Counted from the stretch's first letter, positions 1 through 9,075 are shown. The stretch: DNA of 38,098 nt from Ectothiorhodospiraceae bacterium (GCA_002699105.1 PABJ01000178.1:1-38098), one strand, 5' to 3'. Notes: generated by a model from the sequence alone, not told the origin. Program-made: numbers and translations.

Positions 1-2
1 AG

Positions 3-1343
3 GACGTGAAGTTCAGTTATTCGCTGTACGGCGACCCCGCTGTGGCGAGTGCGCGGAGCAACTACGTCGAGAATATGATCCACACGAACGGCAAGTTCGA
101 TGTGAACAAGGCGATTACGGTCGTCAACGATACGACGATCATCTTCCACTTCACTCACAAGTATCCGCAGCGGTTGTTCCATCTCAACCTTTCGCCGATC
201 CCGAAACACATTTACCGGAATGCCGACCGTGCGACGTTGCGCTCGAATCCGGCAAACGAAGATCCCGTGGGCGGTGGGCCGTACTACGTAGCGAAATGGA
301 TCAGGCAGCAGGAAATCACATTGGCCAGCAACGAACGCTGTAAACTGCCTGCACCGGGTGTACTCGAAAACGTCGTAGCACGCGTGATTACCGAACCAAC
401 AACGCGCCTTACAGAGTTGAAGAAAGGTACTGTCGATCTGATGTGGCCGGTCTATCCTGAGGATGTGGATGAGCTGCAGCGCGATTACCCGGATATCCGG
501 CTGGAAACCCTTCCGCCGCGCGGGTACGAATACATCGGCTGGGCAAATATCGATTTCGACCAGTACCGCGAAAGCAACGGCAAGAAGATTGTGCCCCATA
601 AGCTCTTCGGCGATAAGCGCGTCCGTCAGGCGTTGACCTACGCCATCGACCGGTACAGCATCATGAAAGCCAAGTTGAAGGAATACGGCGAGATCGCCGT
701 CAGCGATATTTCGCCGATCTTCCGTTGGGCGCTCAATAACGAGCTCAAGCCGTACCCATACAACCCCGACTATGCGCAGGAACTGCTGAGCAAGGCCGGC
801 TGGAGCGACACGGACGGCGACGGCATCCTGGATAAGAACGGCGTGAAGTTCGAATTTACCCTTCACTACAATGCCGGCAACAAACGCCGCGAGTATGCCT
901 GTACCGTGGCACAGGAGAATCTGAAGCAAGTCGGCATCAAAGTGAAGATCGAAGCAGTCGATCCCGTCGTGTTCTTCGATAAGATCGGCAACAAGGAACT
1001 GGACGCGTTCATGGCCGGATTTTCTGTCGGTCTCGCGATCGATCCTACGGATCGTTGGGGCGATATCCACAACCCCTTCAACAACACCGGCTTCTCGCAT
1101 CCGCGCGTCGACGAGTTGATCAATCTGGCGCTTCATTCAGACAGCAACGCAGAGGCTGCACCGTTCTGGAAGGACCTGCAGTTCATCCTCCATCAGGAGC
1201 AGCCCTGCACGTTCATGTACTGGATCAAGGATATCGTCGGCGTCAACCGCCGTTTGAAGAATACCAATATCAATGTACTCGGTCCACTCGATAGAATGTG
1301 GGAGTGGAGAATCGGCGATCCTCAGGGATACGCGACGTATTAA
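3..1343 (+). CDS. ABC transporter substrate-binding protein, peptide/nickel type (SBP_bac_5), 5'-truncated by window edge
   Basis: Periplasmic or lipid-anchored binding protein that would deliver oligopeptides or similar solutes to the two permeases encoded just downstream. The visible 446 residues cover the central and C-terminal part of the family 5 solute-binding fold: a DPVGGGPYYVAKW segment, the ELKKGTVDLMWPV segment, the KRVRQALTYAIDR motif typical of this family, and the YNPDYAQELLSKAGW segment. The reading frame is open to the left edge, so the GTG at position 6 used by the ORF track is internal and the signal peptide lies outside the window. Full-length members are usually 500-600 residues, so perhaps 100-150 residues are missing. 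The dppB-like gene begins 34 bases after the stop. Substrate cannot be told from sequence. Confidence 0.9.
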   Translation, partial: DVKFSYSLYGDPAVASARSNYVENMIHTNGKFDVNKAITVVNDTTIIFHFTHKYPQRLFHLNLSPIPKHIYRNADRATLRSNPANEDPVGGGPYYVAKWIRQQEITLASNERCKLPAPGVLENVVARVITEPTTRLTELKKGTVDLMWPVYPEDVDELQRDYPDIRLETLPPRGYEYIGWANIDFDQYRESNGKKIVPHKLFGDKRVRQALTYAIDRYSIMKAKLKEYGEIAVSDISPIFRWALNNELKPYPYNPDYAQELLSKAGWSDTDGDGILDKNGVKFEFTLHYNAGNKRREYACTVAQENLKQVGIKVKIEAVDPVVFFDKIGNKELDAFMAGFSVGLAIDPTDRWGDIHNPFNNTGFSHPRVDELINLALHSDSNAEAAPFWKDLQFILHQEQPCTFMYWIKDIVGVNRRLKNTNINVLGPLDRMWEWRIGDPQGYATY

Positions 1344-1377
1344 GAGCACGGATACTGAATAATAAAGCGGAATCGCC

Positions 1378-2355
1378 ATGGCACTCTATATCTTCAAGAG
1401 AGTCCTCGGAGCGATTCCGCTTTTATTTGGATTGCTGACGATTACGTTTTTCGTCATCCAACTCGCTCCGGGCGACCCAACCGCACTCTATCTTCAGGGC
1501 GACGCCGATCCTGCCATTGCCGAACGGCTCCGCACGAACCTCGGTCTTGATCAGCCGCTCCACATACGCTATGTGAAATGGCTCGGCAGCGCCGTCACCG
1601 GCGAGCTTGGAGTATCGTTCAGCAAGCATAAAAGCGTGACGGCCGTCCTTGCCGATACAATTCCGCAAACGCTCCTGCTGACCTCGTTCGCGCTATTATT
1701 CAACATTGCACTTGGCGTCCTCCTTGGTGTTATCACAGCTGTGAAACGCGGCACAAAGATCGATACGATAACAAACGTCTTCTCGCTCATCCTGTATTCT
1801 GTGCCGGAATTTTGGCTGGCGCTCATGCTGATCCTCACCTTCTCCGAACAGATACCAATCTTCCCCGCGTCGGGAATTCATTCGCCGTTTGCCGACCGGC
1901 TGCCGACGCTGCACTACCTCTGGGATGTGATTCAGCACATGGTGCTCCCTGTCTTTGTGCTGGGGATCGCTTCGGCAGCCGCGACGGGACGATTCTTACG
2001 GGGCAGTCTCCTCGAGGTGATAAACCAGGATTATATCCGCACTGCGCGCGCGAAGGGTATGCCCGAATCCCGTATCATCTGGAAACACGCGCTGCGCAAT
2101 GCGCTCATTCCCATTATCACAATTATCGGTATGTCGCTGCCGTTTCTCCTCGGCGGTGCTGTCATCGTCGAGACAATATTCGGATGGCCAGGAATGGGGA
2201 GACTCACCATTGATGCGATCTTCTCGCGCGACTACCCGCTGATAATCGGCTGTACTCTGGTTTCGGGCGTGCTGGTGATTCTGGGCAATCTATTCGCGGA
2301 TGTGATGTACGCCGTTGCGGATCCCAGAATTCGATTTACGGGGACGAAGGAATGA
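1378..2355 (+). CDS. ABC transporter permease, DppB/OppB family
   Basis: Inner-membrane permease subunit of a peptide-type ABC importer. Residues 1-30 form the typical first membrane helix and are followed by the family motif APGDPTALYLQGDADP and LGLDQPLHIRYVKWL. The binding-protein-dependent transport domain spans about 95-310 and contains the EAA loop region with DYIRTARAKGMPESRIIWKHALRNALIPI. At 325 residues the length is normal for DppB. The gene lies between the binding protein and the second permease and overlaps the latter by four bases (ATGA), which suggests translational coupling. A true transporter would need one or two ATPases, which are not in this window. Confidence 0.95.
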   Translation: MALYIFKRVLGAIPLLFGLLTITFFVIQLAPGDPTALYLQGDADPAIAERLRTNLGLDQPLHIRYVKWLGSAVTGELGVSFSKHKSVTAVLADTIPQTLLLTSFALLFNIALGVLLGVITAVKRGTKIDTITNVFSLILYSVPEFWLALMLILTFSEQIPIFPASGIHSPFADRLPTLHYLWDVIQHMVLPVFVLGIASAAATGRFLRGSLLEVINQDYIRTARAKGMPESRIIWKHALRNALIPIITIIGMSLPFLLGGAVIVETIFGWPGMGRLTIDAIFSRDYPLIIGCTLVSGVLVILGNLFADVMYAVADPRIRFTGTKE

Positions 2356-3827
2356 GATACAGGCAGCACTCCATACTTTCTTTTATTGTGCGTAATGTGC
2401 CTGGTATCGGGCAATATCTGCATGGGCGGAAGATGTATGGTATAACCGTCTTCCTTGCATTCCTGTTCTTCCCGATGGTTATACTGTTGAATCTCGATGA
2501 TGTGGTCGCCGGGTTTGTGTCGTTTTTCCTTTCGCTGACACTGCTCGGCCTCGATCCCAGTATGAAGTCGAGCATCCTTCGGCCTGAACTCGTCGAACAC
2601 TGGGTCGCGGCACTTTTTGCGCTCACCGCACCAATGCTGATCTGGTCCTACGAGCGGAAATTTTATCTCCGTACGGTCTACGCTCCTGAGAAGTACGAAT
2701 CCACGCCGTCCGATCTTGCCTGGTCGCAATTCCTGAAGCAGCGCGGTGCGGTTGTTGGGTTTGTCGTCATTCTCGCGCTCTACAGCATCGCATTTCTTTG
2801 TCCGTACATCGCGCCATACAATCCGACGACCTTCCAGAGCGGCGTTGTCACGCAGTTCAGGGAGCCGCTTTCTTCGATTCTCGCTCTCAGGTTGCGCGAT
2901 GAGGGAGACAAAGGCGTCATCACCCCAACGATACGAGACCTGGGCGAATTCCCGAAAATGTTCCGGACGCTGGAGGGCTTGAACGAATCGTTGATAAGCG
3001 AAGAAGAAGCCCACTTGCTGTATATCGATGCATATCGGATAGAAGCCGATCAGGTAATAGCGACCATCGGGAAGGAGAGCAAAACCGTCCCGATCTCGCG
3101 CCTCGCGGGCACAGAACCCGATGAGTTTCTCGTTGAAGAATTTCACCTTCTCGGAACCGACAGCTACGGCCGCGACCTGCTCAGCAGAATCATCTACGGA
3201 TCGCGTGTCTCCTTATCCCTTGGTTTCATAGCCGTGCTGCTATCCGTGACGCTAGGAACGATTGTAGGCCTGTTTGCGGGCTATTTCGGCGGCAGGGCGG
3301 ACTCCTTCACAATGCGGTTTGTAGACGTTCTGCTCGCGTTTCCGTCGCTGTTCCTGATTCTCGTCATCATCGCCGTGTTCGAACAGGCGAATGTTCCGCG
3401 CATCATGCTCATCGTGATTGTACTCGGTCTATCCACATGGATGGGCGTTGCCCGACTGGTGCGAGGGGAGGTGCTCTCGTTAAAAGAGCGCGACTTCATC
3501 TTTGCTGCGAAGGCGCTCGGGCTGAGTCACTGGCGTATTCTGACACGCCATATCCTGCCGAACTCGCTGACCCCAATCATCGTGAATGCGTCGCTGCGTA
3601 TCGGCGGTATCATTCTACTCGAAGCTGCCCTCAGCTACCTGAACCTCGGCGTGCAGCAGCCGACGGCCAGTTGGGGGAATATCATCTACGAAGGGAAAGA
3701 CTTCCTCTCGAATGCCTGGTGGATCAGCACGCTGCCCGGTTTTGCCATCGTTGCTACTGTGGTGAGCTTCAACCTCATCGGCGACGGCCTGCGGGATGCC
3801 CTCGATCCCATGCTCAAGAATTCGTAA
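2352..3827 (+). CDS. ABC transporter permease, DppC/OppC family, with extra N-terminal membrane region and large loop
   Basis: Second permease of the peptide-type importer. The C-terminal half (about 265-491) is a standard DppC core: the HLLGTDSYGRDLLSRIIYG motif, then the transport domain with RDFIFAAKALGLSHWRILTRHILPN (EAA loop) and ASWGNIIYEG near the end. The protein is 491 residues, while DppC proteins are usually near 300. The extra part holds a hydrophobic N-terminal block (about 28-105, three likely membrane segments, starting with a PGIGQYLHGRK stretch) before the usual first helix (about 131-153), and a roughly 110-residue soluble loop (155-265) between that helix and the FGTD-like motif. 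The start overlaps the dppB-like stop by four bases. The gene ends the operon fragment. Confidence 0.92.
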   Translation: MRYRQHSILSFIVRNVPGIGQYLHGRKMYGITVFLAFLFFPMVILLNLDDVVAGFVSFFLSLTLLGLDPSMKSSILRPELVEHWVAALFALTAPMLIWSYERKFYLRTVYAPEKYESTPSDLAWSQFLKQRGAVVGFVVILALYSIAFLCPYIAPYNPTTFQSGVVTQFREPLSSILALRLRDEGDKGVITPTIRDLGEFPKMFRTLEGLNESLISEEEAHLLYIDAYRIEADQVIATIGKESKTVPISRLAGTEPDEFLVEEFHLLGTDSYGRDLLSRIIYGSRVSLSLGFIAVLLSVTLGTIVGLFAGYFGGRADSFTMRFVDVLLAFPSLFLILVIIAVFEQANVPRIMLIVIVLGLSTWMGVARLVRGEVLSLKERDFIFAAKALGLSHWRILTRHILPNSLTPIIVNASLRIGGIILLEAALSYLNLGVQQPTASWGNIIYEGKDFLSNAWWISTLPGFAIVATVVSFNLIGDGLRDALDPMLKNS

Positions 3828-3851
3828 AGCTCATACCGCTTGTTATATTAC
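3821..3851 (+). promoter_or_regulatory. putative promoter TTCG-N19-TATATTAC
   Basis: TTCG, a 19-base spacer and TATATTAC precede the small-protein/MCE operon by about 37 bases. The spacing equals that of two better candidates in this window. The upstream element overlaps the last codons of the permease gene. Prediction only. Confidence 0.3.
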
Positions 3852-3888
3852 CCCATAGGTATTTTCCGCTATTTCGGAGCAGAATGCA

Positions 3889-4113
3889 ATGACAAACGTT
3901 GAACAACAAAAGCTGATCAAAGAGCTTCGCGACGTCGAGCAGAACATGAGCAAAGACGATTACGAAGAATTCGTCATGTACAGAAAGCGAAACTACGACG
4001 ACGAAGATCTCGATGTGCAGTCCAAGAAACGGCTCCAGTACATGTACGAAGAGTACGTCGTCAACGCACGGAAAGTGCAAAAGGAGAACCCGCTCGATAA
4101 GTTGTTCGGGTAA
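3889..4113 (+). CDS. small charged protein of unknown function (74 aa)
   Basis: No family recognised. The product is short, strongly charged and predicted mainly helical, with repeated acidic/basic stretches (KELRDVEQNMSKDDYEEF and RKRNYDDEDLDVQSKKR) and no signal peptide, membrane segment or cysteine, so it is probably cytoplasmic, perhaps coiled-coil or nucleic-acid or protein binding. The ATG is the first in frame after a promoter-like sequence. The MCE gene starts 8 bases after its stop, so the two are probably co-transcribed. Coding status is supported by codon bias and tight spacing rather than by homology. Confidence 0.7.
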   Translation: MTNVEQQKLIKELRDVEQNMSKDDYEEFVMYRKRNYDDEDLDVQSKKRLQYMYEEYVVNARKVQKENPLDKLFG

Positions 4114-4121
4114 GTCTGCGA

Positions 4122-5018
4122 ATGAATAGACAACGCAAAACAGAAATTCGTGTTGGGGCAACAGTCCTCGTTGGGCTCGCCATTCTTCTTACGGCATTCT
4201 CCGTCTTCAAAGACTGGGACATACTGTCGGATTCGTATTCGCTGCGCATCAGCTTCCCGACTTCGGCAGGCTTGCAGTCCGGTGACAAAGTGATGCTGAA
4301 CGGCGTGGAAGTAGGGGAAGTGGAATATGTGCGCCTGGAGGATGATCATGTGATTGTAGGAGCGATGATCTCCGAAGGACAGCAAATCGATGCCGAATCG
4401 GTGCCGCGGATTCAGATGCTGGAGCTTATGGGCGGCAAGAAGATAGAGATCGCCCAGGGTAACTCAGGTCAATACCTCGAACCCGGCGAGACGCTTGAAG
4501 GCATTGTCGATCCCGATATTCCCGGTGCCCTCCAGCGTGTCGGTGATCTTGAAGGCAAGATCGTGGAGATCACGAACAGCACGAATGAACTCCTGCACAA
4601 TGCGAACAACATCATCGGCGATGAGCAGTTCGTTGATCAGCTCAAACGCACCGTTGTTGATATGCGCGCGCTGGTCTCCGATGTGCGCGGCATGATAGCA
4701 GAGAACCGCAGCGAGTTGCACAGCATTGCATCATCGAGCGATAAGTTGTTGAAGAAGACTGACTCGCTACTCACCGAATATGAGCCTCACGTCAAGACAA
4801 CGCTAGAATCGACGGATACGCTGCTCGTGAACACGAACGATCTCGTCGTTGAGCTGCGTGCGACCGTGCAGGAGTTGCGCGAAACGAACTCGGTTGCGAA
4901 TGCGTTGCTGTTCGATGAAGAATTGAATCGACGGTTCGATACACTGCTGACAAAAGTCGATAGCGTCTTCACGCTTATCCTCATCGAGGAAGGCGTACCT
5001 ATCAAAGTTGGTTTCTAA
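4122..5018 (+). CDS. MlaD/MCE-domain protein
   Basis: Periplasmic, membrane-anchored lipid-binding protein of the kind that feeds Mla- or MCE-type phospholipid transport systems. Residues 13-32 (VGATVLVGLAILLTAFSVFKD) are a single N-terminal anchor. The MCE/MlaD domain follows at about 38-115 and includes TSAGLQSGDKVMLNGVEVGEV and the MELMGGKKIEI-type strand. The rest (about 125-285) is a long amphipathic helical region with many Asn, Ser, Thr and Leu, as in MCE proteins that form helical barrels or tunnels. No MlaE permease or MlaF ATPase gene is adjacent, so this is an orphan copy here. It is 20 bases upstream of the enoyl-CoA hydratase gene and probably in the same transcript. Confidence 0.88.
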   Translation: MNRQRKTEIRVGATVLVGLAILLTAFSVFKDWDILSDSYSLRISFPTSAGLQSGDKVMLNGVEVGEVEYVRLEDDHVIVGAMISEGQQIDAESVPRIQMLELMGGKKIEIAQGNSGQYLEPGETLEGIVDPDIPGALQRVGDLEGKIVEITNSTNELLHNANNIIGDEQFVDQLKRTVVDMRALVSDVRGMIAENRSELHSIASSSDKLLKKTDSLLTEYEPHVKTTLESTDTLLVNTNDLVVELRATVQELRETNSVANALLFDEELNRRFDTLLTKVDSVFTLILIEEGVPIKVGF

Positions 5019-5038
5019 CAGGACAGATATCTCAATCT

Positions 5039-5812
5039 ATGGAATACAAGCATCTACTCGTATCGAAAGAAAACAGCATCGCGGTTGTGCAGCTAAACCG
5101 CCCGGAAGTACTCAACGCGCTGAACCTGCGCCTGATGGATGAACTCGTCCATGTGCTCACCGCACTCGATAACGACGACGAGGTCCGGGCAATAGTCCTG
5201 CATGGAAACGAAAAAGCCTTCGCTGCGGGTGCGGATATCACGGAGATGTCCGAGGCAGGCGCAATCGAAATGCTGATACGCGACCAGTTCACAAAATGGG
5301 ACAAGATCCGGAAGGTTAAAAAACCATTGATAGCTGCGGTGAGCGGCTTCGCGTTGGGAGGCGGATGCGAGCTCACGATGATCTGCGATATTATCATCGC
5401 CTCGGAGAGCGCGCGGTTTGGGCAGCCGGAGATCAACATTGGCGTGATGCCAGGCGCAGGCGGCACGCAGCGTTTAACGCGCGCGGTAGGGAAGCAGAAA
5501 GCCATGGAGATGGTACTGACTGGTAATCATATCACTGCGCAGGAGGCTCTGGAATACGGTCTGGTATTGCGCGTTGTCCCCGTCGAACTGTACTTGAAGG
5601 AAGCGCTTCACCTGGCGAAGGAAATTGCTTCCCGTCCGCCGATGTCTGTCCAGCTTGCCAAAGAGAGCGTGCTGAAATCGTTCGACACAACGATAGAGGG
5701 AGGACTGGAGTTCGAGCGGAAAAACTTCTACCTGCTCTTCGCAACTGAAGACAGCAAAGAAGGAATGAAAGCGTTCAAAGAAAAGCGCAAAGCCGACTGG
5801 CAGGGGAAATAA
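5039..5812 (+). CDS. enoyl-CoA hydratase/isomerase (crotonase family)
   Basis: Likely hydrates trans-2-enoyl-CoA to 3-hydroxyacyl-CoA in fatty acid or branched-chain degradation, in the cytoplasm. The 257-residue protein matches a short-chain enoyl-CoA hydratase along its length: the oxyanion-hole segment FAAGADITEM at 61-70, GFALGGGCEL at 103-112 and FGQPEINIGVMPGAGGTQRL at 127-146. Both catalytic glutamates of true hydratases are present, Glu111 and Glu131, which argues against a pure isomerase. The stop codon lies within the first arm of a rho-independent terminator. Neighbouring genes are not beta-oxidation genes, so its pathway partner must be elsewhere. No strong Shine-Dalgarno sequence is visible. 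Confidence 0.94.
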   Translation: MEYKHLLVSKENSIAVVQLNRPEVLNALNLRLMDELVHVLTALDNDDEVRAIVLHGNEKAFAAGADITEMSEAGAIEMLIRDQFTKWDKIRKVKKPLIAAVSGFALGGGCELTMICDIIIASESARFGQPEINIGVMPGAGGTQRLTRAVGKQKAMEMVLTGNHITAQEALEYGLVLRVVPVELYLKEALHLAKEIASRPPMSVQLAKESVLKSFDTTIEGGLEFERKNFYLLFATEDSKEGMKAFKEKRKADWQGK

Positions 5813-5831
5813 CGCACAAACTGCGTTTTTT
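5811..5831 (+). terminator. rho-independent terminator after enoyl-CoA hydratase
   Basis: The stem AACGCA/TGCGTT with a five-base loop is followed by a short T run. The first arm begins at the last two bases of the stop codon, so the transcript ends right behind the gene. Confidence 0.7.
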
Positions 5832-5842
5832 CGCCCATACGG

Positions 5843-5873
5843 TTTGATTTTTCCCAAAATCGACGCATCTTAG
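5843..5873 (+). promoter_or_regulatory. putative promoter TTTG-N19-CATCTTAG
   Basis: TTTG followed after exactly 19 bases by CATCTTAG, resembling the Bacteroidota primary promoter (TTTG-N19-21-TAnnTTTG). It is just after the terminator and about 130 bases upstream of the Yip1-like gene, implying a long leader. Prediction only. Confidence 0.35.
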
Positions 5874-6001
5874 CTCTCGTAGCTATCCTACTTATTAACA
5901 CACGGTTTTACCAGCGGGCAGATATCGTGCAATCGGCATGGTACGTCGCTGATGTGACAAGTAATTGAGATAAACCAATTTATCATACAAAGGAGTTTAG
6001 C

Positions 6002-6589
6002 ATGAATCTTGTCGAGCGCGCGAAAAATATCCTTATGGCTCCGAAAGAAGAGTGGGCCGTCGTGGCCGGCGAAGAAGCCAATCAAGGAAACATCATCACC
6101 ACCTACGTTCTTCCAATGGCCGCACTTCCGGCGATCGCAACCGTCATCGGTTCGTTGTTCTTTGGCAGTGTGGGCATGGCATTTGGTATTGGAACAGCCG
6201 TTGTTCAGTACATCGTCTCGATTATCGGTACGTTCGTTACTGCGCTGGTCGTCAATGCACTTGCAAACAGCTTCCAGTCCGAGCAGGACTCTGGACGGGC
6301 AATGCAGCTCGTCGCCTACGCAAGCACCGGCTCATGGGTCGGCGGTATACTGAACATCATTCCCTTCATCGGATGGCTCGGCGGTCTTGCAGGCGGTATC
6401 TACTCGATCTACTTGCTGTATCTCGGCTTCCCGCACACGATGAAAACACCGCAGGATAAGGTCATTGTGTACATGATCGTCACGATCATTGTGCTCATTA
6501 TCATTTATATGATTCTCGGCGCTATCCTGAGCGGTATACTGTTCGCCATTATCGGCGTCGGCGCAAGTTCGATGATGGGCGGTTTCTAA
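6002..6589 (+). CDS. Yip1-family integral membrane protein
   Basis: Polytopic membrane protein of 195 residues with the bacterial Yip1/YIP1-like pattern: an N-terminal soluble segment (NLVERAKNILMAPKEEWAVV, the usual opening of these proteins with a PKEEW motif), then about five hydrophobic helices with Gly-rich turns, ending in a long helix (KVIVYMIVTIIVLIIIYMILGAILSGI). The function of bacterial members is not established. The start is supported by AAGGAG six bases upstream. The gene appears monocistronic, bounded by a terminator on each side, and converges on the malic enzyme gene. Confidence 0.85.
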   Translation: MNLVERAKNILMAPKEEWAVVAGEEANQGNIITTYVLPMAALPAIATVIGSLFFGSVGMAFGIGTAVVQYIVSIIGTFVTALVVNALANSFQSEQDSGRAMQLVAYASTGSWVGGILNIIPFIGWLGGLAGGIYSIYLLYLGFPHTMKTPQDKVIVYMIVTIIVLIIIYMILGAILSGILFAIIGVGASSMMGGF

Positions 6590-6611
6590 ACTCCCTTCAC
6601 ACCTGAATATG

Positions 6612-6639
6612 AAACAGCCGCCCATTTGGGCGGCTGTTT
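6612..6639. terminator. bidirectional rho-independent terminator between yip1-like gene and malic enzyme
   Basis: A perfect 12-base inverted repeat, AAACAGCCGCCC and GGGCGGCTGTTT, with a four-base loop ATTT. The arms carry A and T ends, so it can work in both directions between the two convergent genes. Confidence 0.9.
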
Positions 6640-6680
6640 ACGTTTCTGCTGTTGCCGAAAAGTGTAGGCGGGGTTCTCCG

Positions 6681-8951
6681 CTAGCGAAGTTTGAACTTAT
6701 TCGGCTGGGCGTCTACCACCGCGATGGCAACCATATCCAGGATCTCGTTCACTTCGCAGCCACGCTGCAGAATATGAACCGGCTTTTGAAGGCCGAGCAG
6801 CACAGGGCCGATTGCCTTTGCATGCCCAAGTCTGACGAGCAGTTTGTAGGCAATGTTTGCTGCGTCGAGGTCGGGGAAGATGAGGATGTTCGCCTGCCCC
6901 TGCAGGGTGCTGAAGGGGAACGCCTCATCGATGATTTCCGGCACAACGGCAGTGTCGGCCTGCATCTCACCATCGATCATGAGGGACGGCATTTTATTAC
7001 GAACGATCTCGGTCGCTTTGATCATCTTGCTCGGCGAATCGCCCTTCGCACTGCCGAAGTTACTGTACGAGAGCATCGCAACCCGCGGTTTGATATCGAA
7101 GTACGTAACGAAGTTGGCCGCCTGCAGCGCGATATCCGACAGCGTTTCAGGGTCGGGATTGATGTTGACGGCGGTATCGGTCAGGAAGAAAGACTTGTTC
7201 CCGAACGAAAGAATATACAGGGCGGAGACGCGCTTGTACTGCGGATCCTTCCCGATGATCTCGAGCGCCGGCCGTATCGTTTCTGGATACGCGGCGGTGT
7301 AGCCGGAAATCATTCCATCCGCATCGCCCATGTGGACCATCATCGAACCGAAGTAATTTCGGATGCGGGTCAAGCGCTGTTTCGCAGTGTTGCGGGTTAC
7401 ACCCTTACGCCGACGCAGATTATGGTACTCGTCGATGTAGTTTTCGATATGCTGATACTTGCGCGGGGTCACGATATCGATGCCTTCAAGCTCGCAGTTG
7501 TGCTCGTGGGCGATCCGTTCGATATCCTCCTTTTCGCCGACAAGAATCGGCTTCGCGATGCCTTCATCCACGCTGAGCCGGGCAGCTTTGATGATCCGCC
7601 ACTGATCGCCTTCAGGGAAGACGATCTTCTTCGGCACGTTGTGCGCTTTGTAGTAGATCGGTGTCATAACGACCTGTGAGCGTCCCATGCGCAGATCGAG
7701 ATCGTGCGCATATTGGTCGAAGTCGTGAATAAGCGTGCGCGCCACGCCCGTTTCCATTGCGGCTTTCGCCACGGCTGGGGCAACCCAAGTCAAGACGCGG
7801 GGATCGAACGGCTTCGGGATGATATAATCACGACCAAAGCTCATTTCTTTCACGCCATAAGCGCGCTTCACGCCGTCGGGAACTTCTTCTTTGGCGAGCT
7901 GTGCCAGGGCATACGCCGCCGCACGTTTCATCTCCTCATTGATGGCTTTCGCGTGGACATCAAGCGCACCGCGGAAGATAAACGGGAACCCAAGCACATT
8001 GTTGACCTGGTTGGGGTAGTCGCTGCGGCCAGTTGCCATGATGACGTCCTCACGGGCTGCGACGGCGTCTTCGTAACTGATTTCCGGATCGGGATTCGCC
8101 ATGGCGAAGATAATTGGATTCTTCGCCATCGAGCGCACCATGTCCTGAGACACGAGGTCAGCTCCGGAGAGCCCGACGAACACATCTGCGCCTTTTATGG
8201 CATCTTCCAAGGTGCGTGCATCGGTTTCGGCCGCCATTAATTCCTTGAACTCGTTCATGCGCTCCTCGCGGCCCTTGTAGATGACGCCGGTCGTATCGCA
8301 CATGATGATATTCTTGGGGTTCACACCGAGGGAGATGTGGAATTTCGCGCATGCGATTCCGGAAGCCCCTGCACCATTGTAAACAACCTTGATCTTCTTG
8401 ATATCCTTGCCGGAGAGCTCTATTGCATTGAGCAATGCGGCACCGCTGATAATTGCCGTGCCGTGCTGGTCGTCGTGGAACACCGGTATATTTAATTTCT
8501 TCTTCAGCGCTTCTTCGATATAGAAGCACTCCGGCCCTTTGATGTCTTCAAGGTTGATGCCGCCGAAGGTCGGCTCCAGCACTTCGCAAGTGCGGATGAT
8601 CTCGTCGACGTCCTTCGAGTTGAGTTCTATATCAAACACGTCGATATCAGCGAAGGTCTTGAACAACACGCCTTTGCCTTCCATCACCGGTTTACCCGCT
8701 TCCGCACCGATATCGCCCAGCCCGAGCACGGCCGTGCCGTTCGATATCACTGCGACGAGATTGCCTTTGGCAGTGTACTTGAACACGTCTTCGGGATTCT
8801 TGTGGATTTCCCGGCATGGTTCTGCAACGCCGGGGGAATAGGCGAGCGAGAGATCGCGTTGCGTATCGCACGGTTTTGTCGTGACGACTTCGATCTTCCC
8901 TTTGCGTCCCCTGCTGTGATAATCGAGTGCGTCTTCTTTTCTGATTTTCAT
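6681..8951 (-). CDS. maeB: NADP-dependent malic enzyme with C-terminal phosphotransacetylase-like domain (MaeB type)
   Basis: Oxidative decarboxylation of malate to pyruvate with NAD(P)H production, linking the TCA cycle to pyruvate. The malic N-terminal domain (about 15-150) has [12 protein letters not shown] with the conserved Tyr38 and the [14 protein letters not shown] lysine segment. The NAD-binding domain (about 165-400) contains [18 protein letters not shown] and [16 protein letters not shown]. From about 430 to the end is a phosphate acetyl/butyryltransferase-like domain ([31 protein letters not shown]), which in MaeB proteins is regulatory and needed for assembly and metabolite control. 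The length of 756 is normal for MaeB. A promoter-like sequence is located about 95 bases upstream; transcription ends at the shared terminator. Confidence 0.96.
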   Translation of the reverse strand: MKIRKEDALDYHSRGRKGKIEVVTTKPCDTQRDLSLAYSPGVAEPCREIHKNPEDVFKYTAKGNLVAVISNGTAVLGLGDIGAEAGKPVMEGKGVLFKTFADIDVFDIELNSKDVDEIIRTCEVLEPTFGGINLEDIKGPECFYIEEALKKKLNIPVFHDDQHGTAIISGAALLNAIELSGKDIKKIKVVYNGAGASGIACAKFHISLGVNPKNIIMCDTTGVIYKGREERMNEFKELMAAETDARTLEDAIKGADVFVGLSGADLVSQDMVRSMAKNPIIFAMANPDPEISYEDAVAAREDVIMATGRSDYPNQVNNVLGFPFIFRGALDVHAKAINEEMKRAAAYALAQLAKEEVPDGVKRAYGVKEMSFGRDYIIPKPFDPRVLTWVAPAVAKAAMETGVARTLIHDFDQYAHDLDLRMGRSQVVMTPIYYKAHNVPKKIVFPEGDQWRIIKAARLSVDEGIAKPILVGEKEDIERIAHEHNCELEGIDIVTPRKYQHIENYIDEYHNLRRRKGVTRNTAKQRLTRIRNYFGSMMVHMGDADGMISGYTAAYPETIRPALEIIGKDPQYKRVSALYILSFGNKSFFLTDTAVNINPDPETLSDIALQAANFVTYFDIKPRVAMLSYSNFGSAKGDSPSKMIKATEIVRNKMPSLMIDGEMQADTAVVPEIIDEAFPFSTLQGQANILIFPDLDAANIAYKLLVRLGHAKAIGPVLLGLQKPVHILQRGCEVNEILDMVAIAVVDAQPNKFKLR

Positions 8952-9044
8952 AGAATGACTCCGCTGAGGTGGTGCTTTAATCTATCGTGGGAGGTGGTTT
9001 TTTGTATGAGAGATAGCTCTTGGGCGGAATAAGCTATTTCCCTC

Positions 9045-9075
9045 CAAAACTAGGAAATTTTTCACGAATTGACAA
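9045..9075 (-). promoter_or_regulatory. putative promoter of the malic enzyme gene
   Basis: Reading the minus strand, TTGTCA, 17 bases, then TAGTTTTG. This satisfies both a sigma70-like layout and the Bacteroidota -10 consensus TAnnTTTG. It lies in the gap between the glycosyltransferase stop and the malic enzyme start and predicts a leader of roughly 85-90 bases. Confidence 0.45.

Noticed and set aside
2232-3146. 304-aa ORF on the minus strand
   Set aside because: Antisense to the two permease genes and crossing their junction.
6609-7679. 356-aa ORF on the plus strand
   Set aside because: Starts inside the bidirectional terminator and runs antisense to the malic enzyme gene.
9026-9044. GGAATAAGCTATTTCC in the malic enzyme leader
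   Set aside because: Imperfect palindrome around a central AGCT; likely chance.
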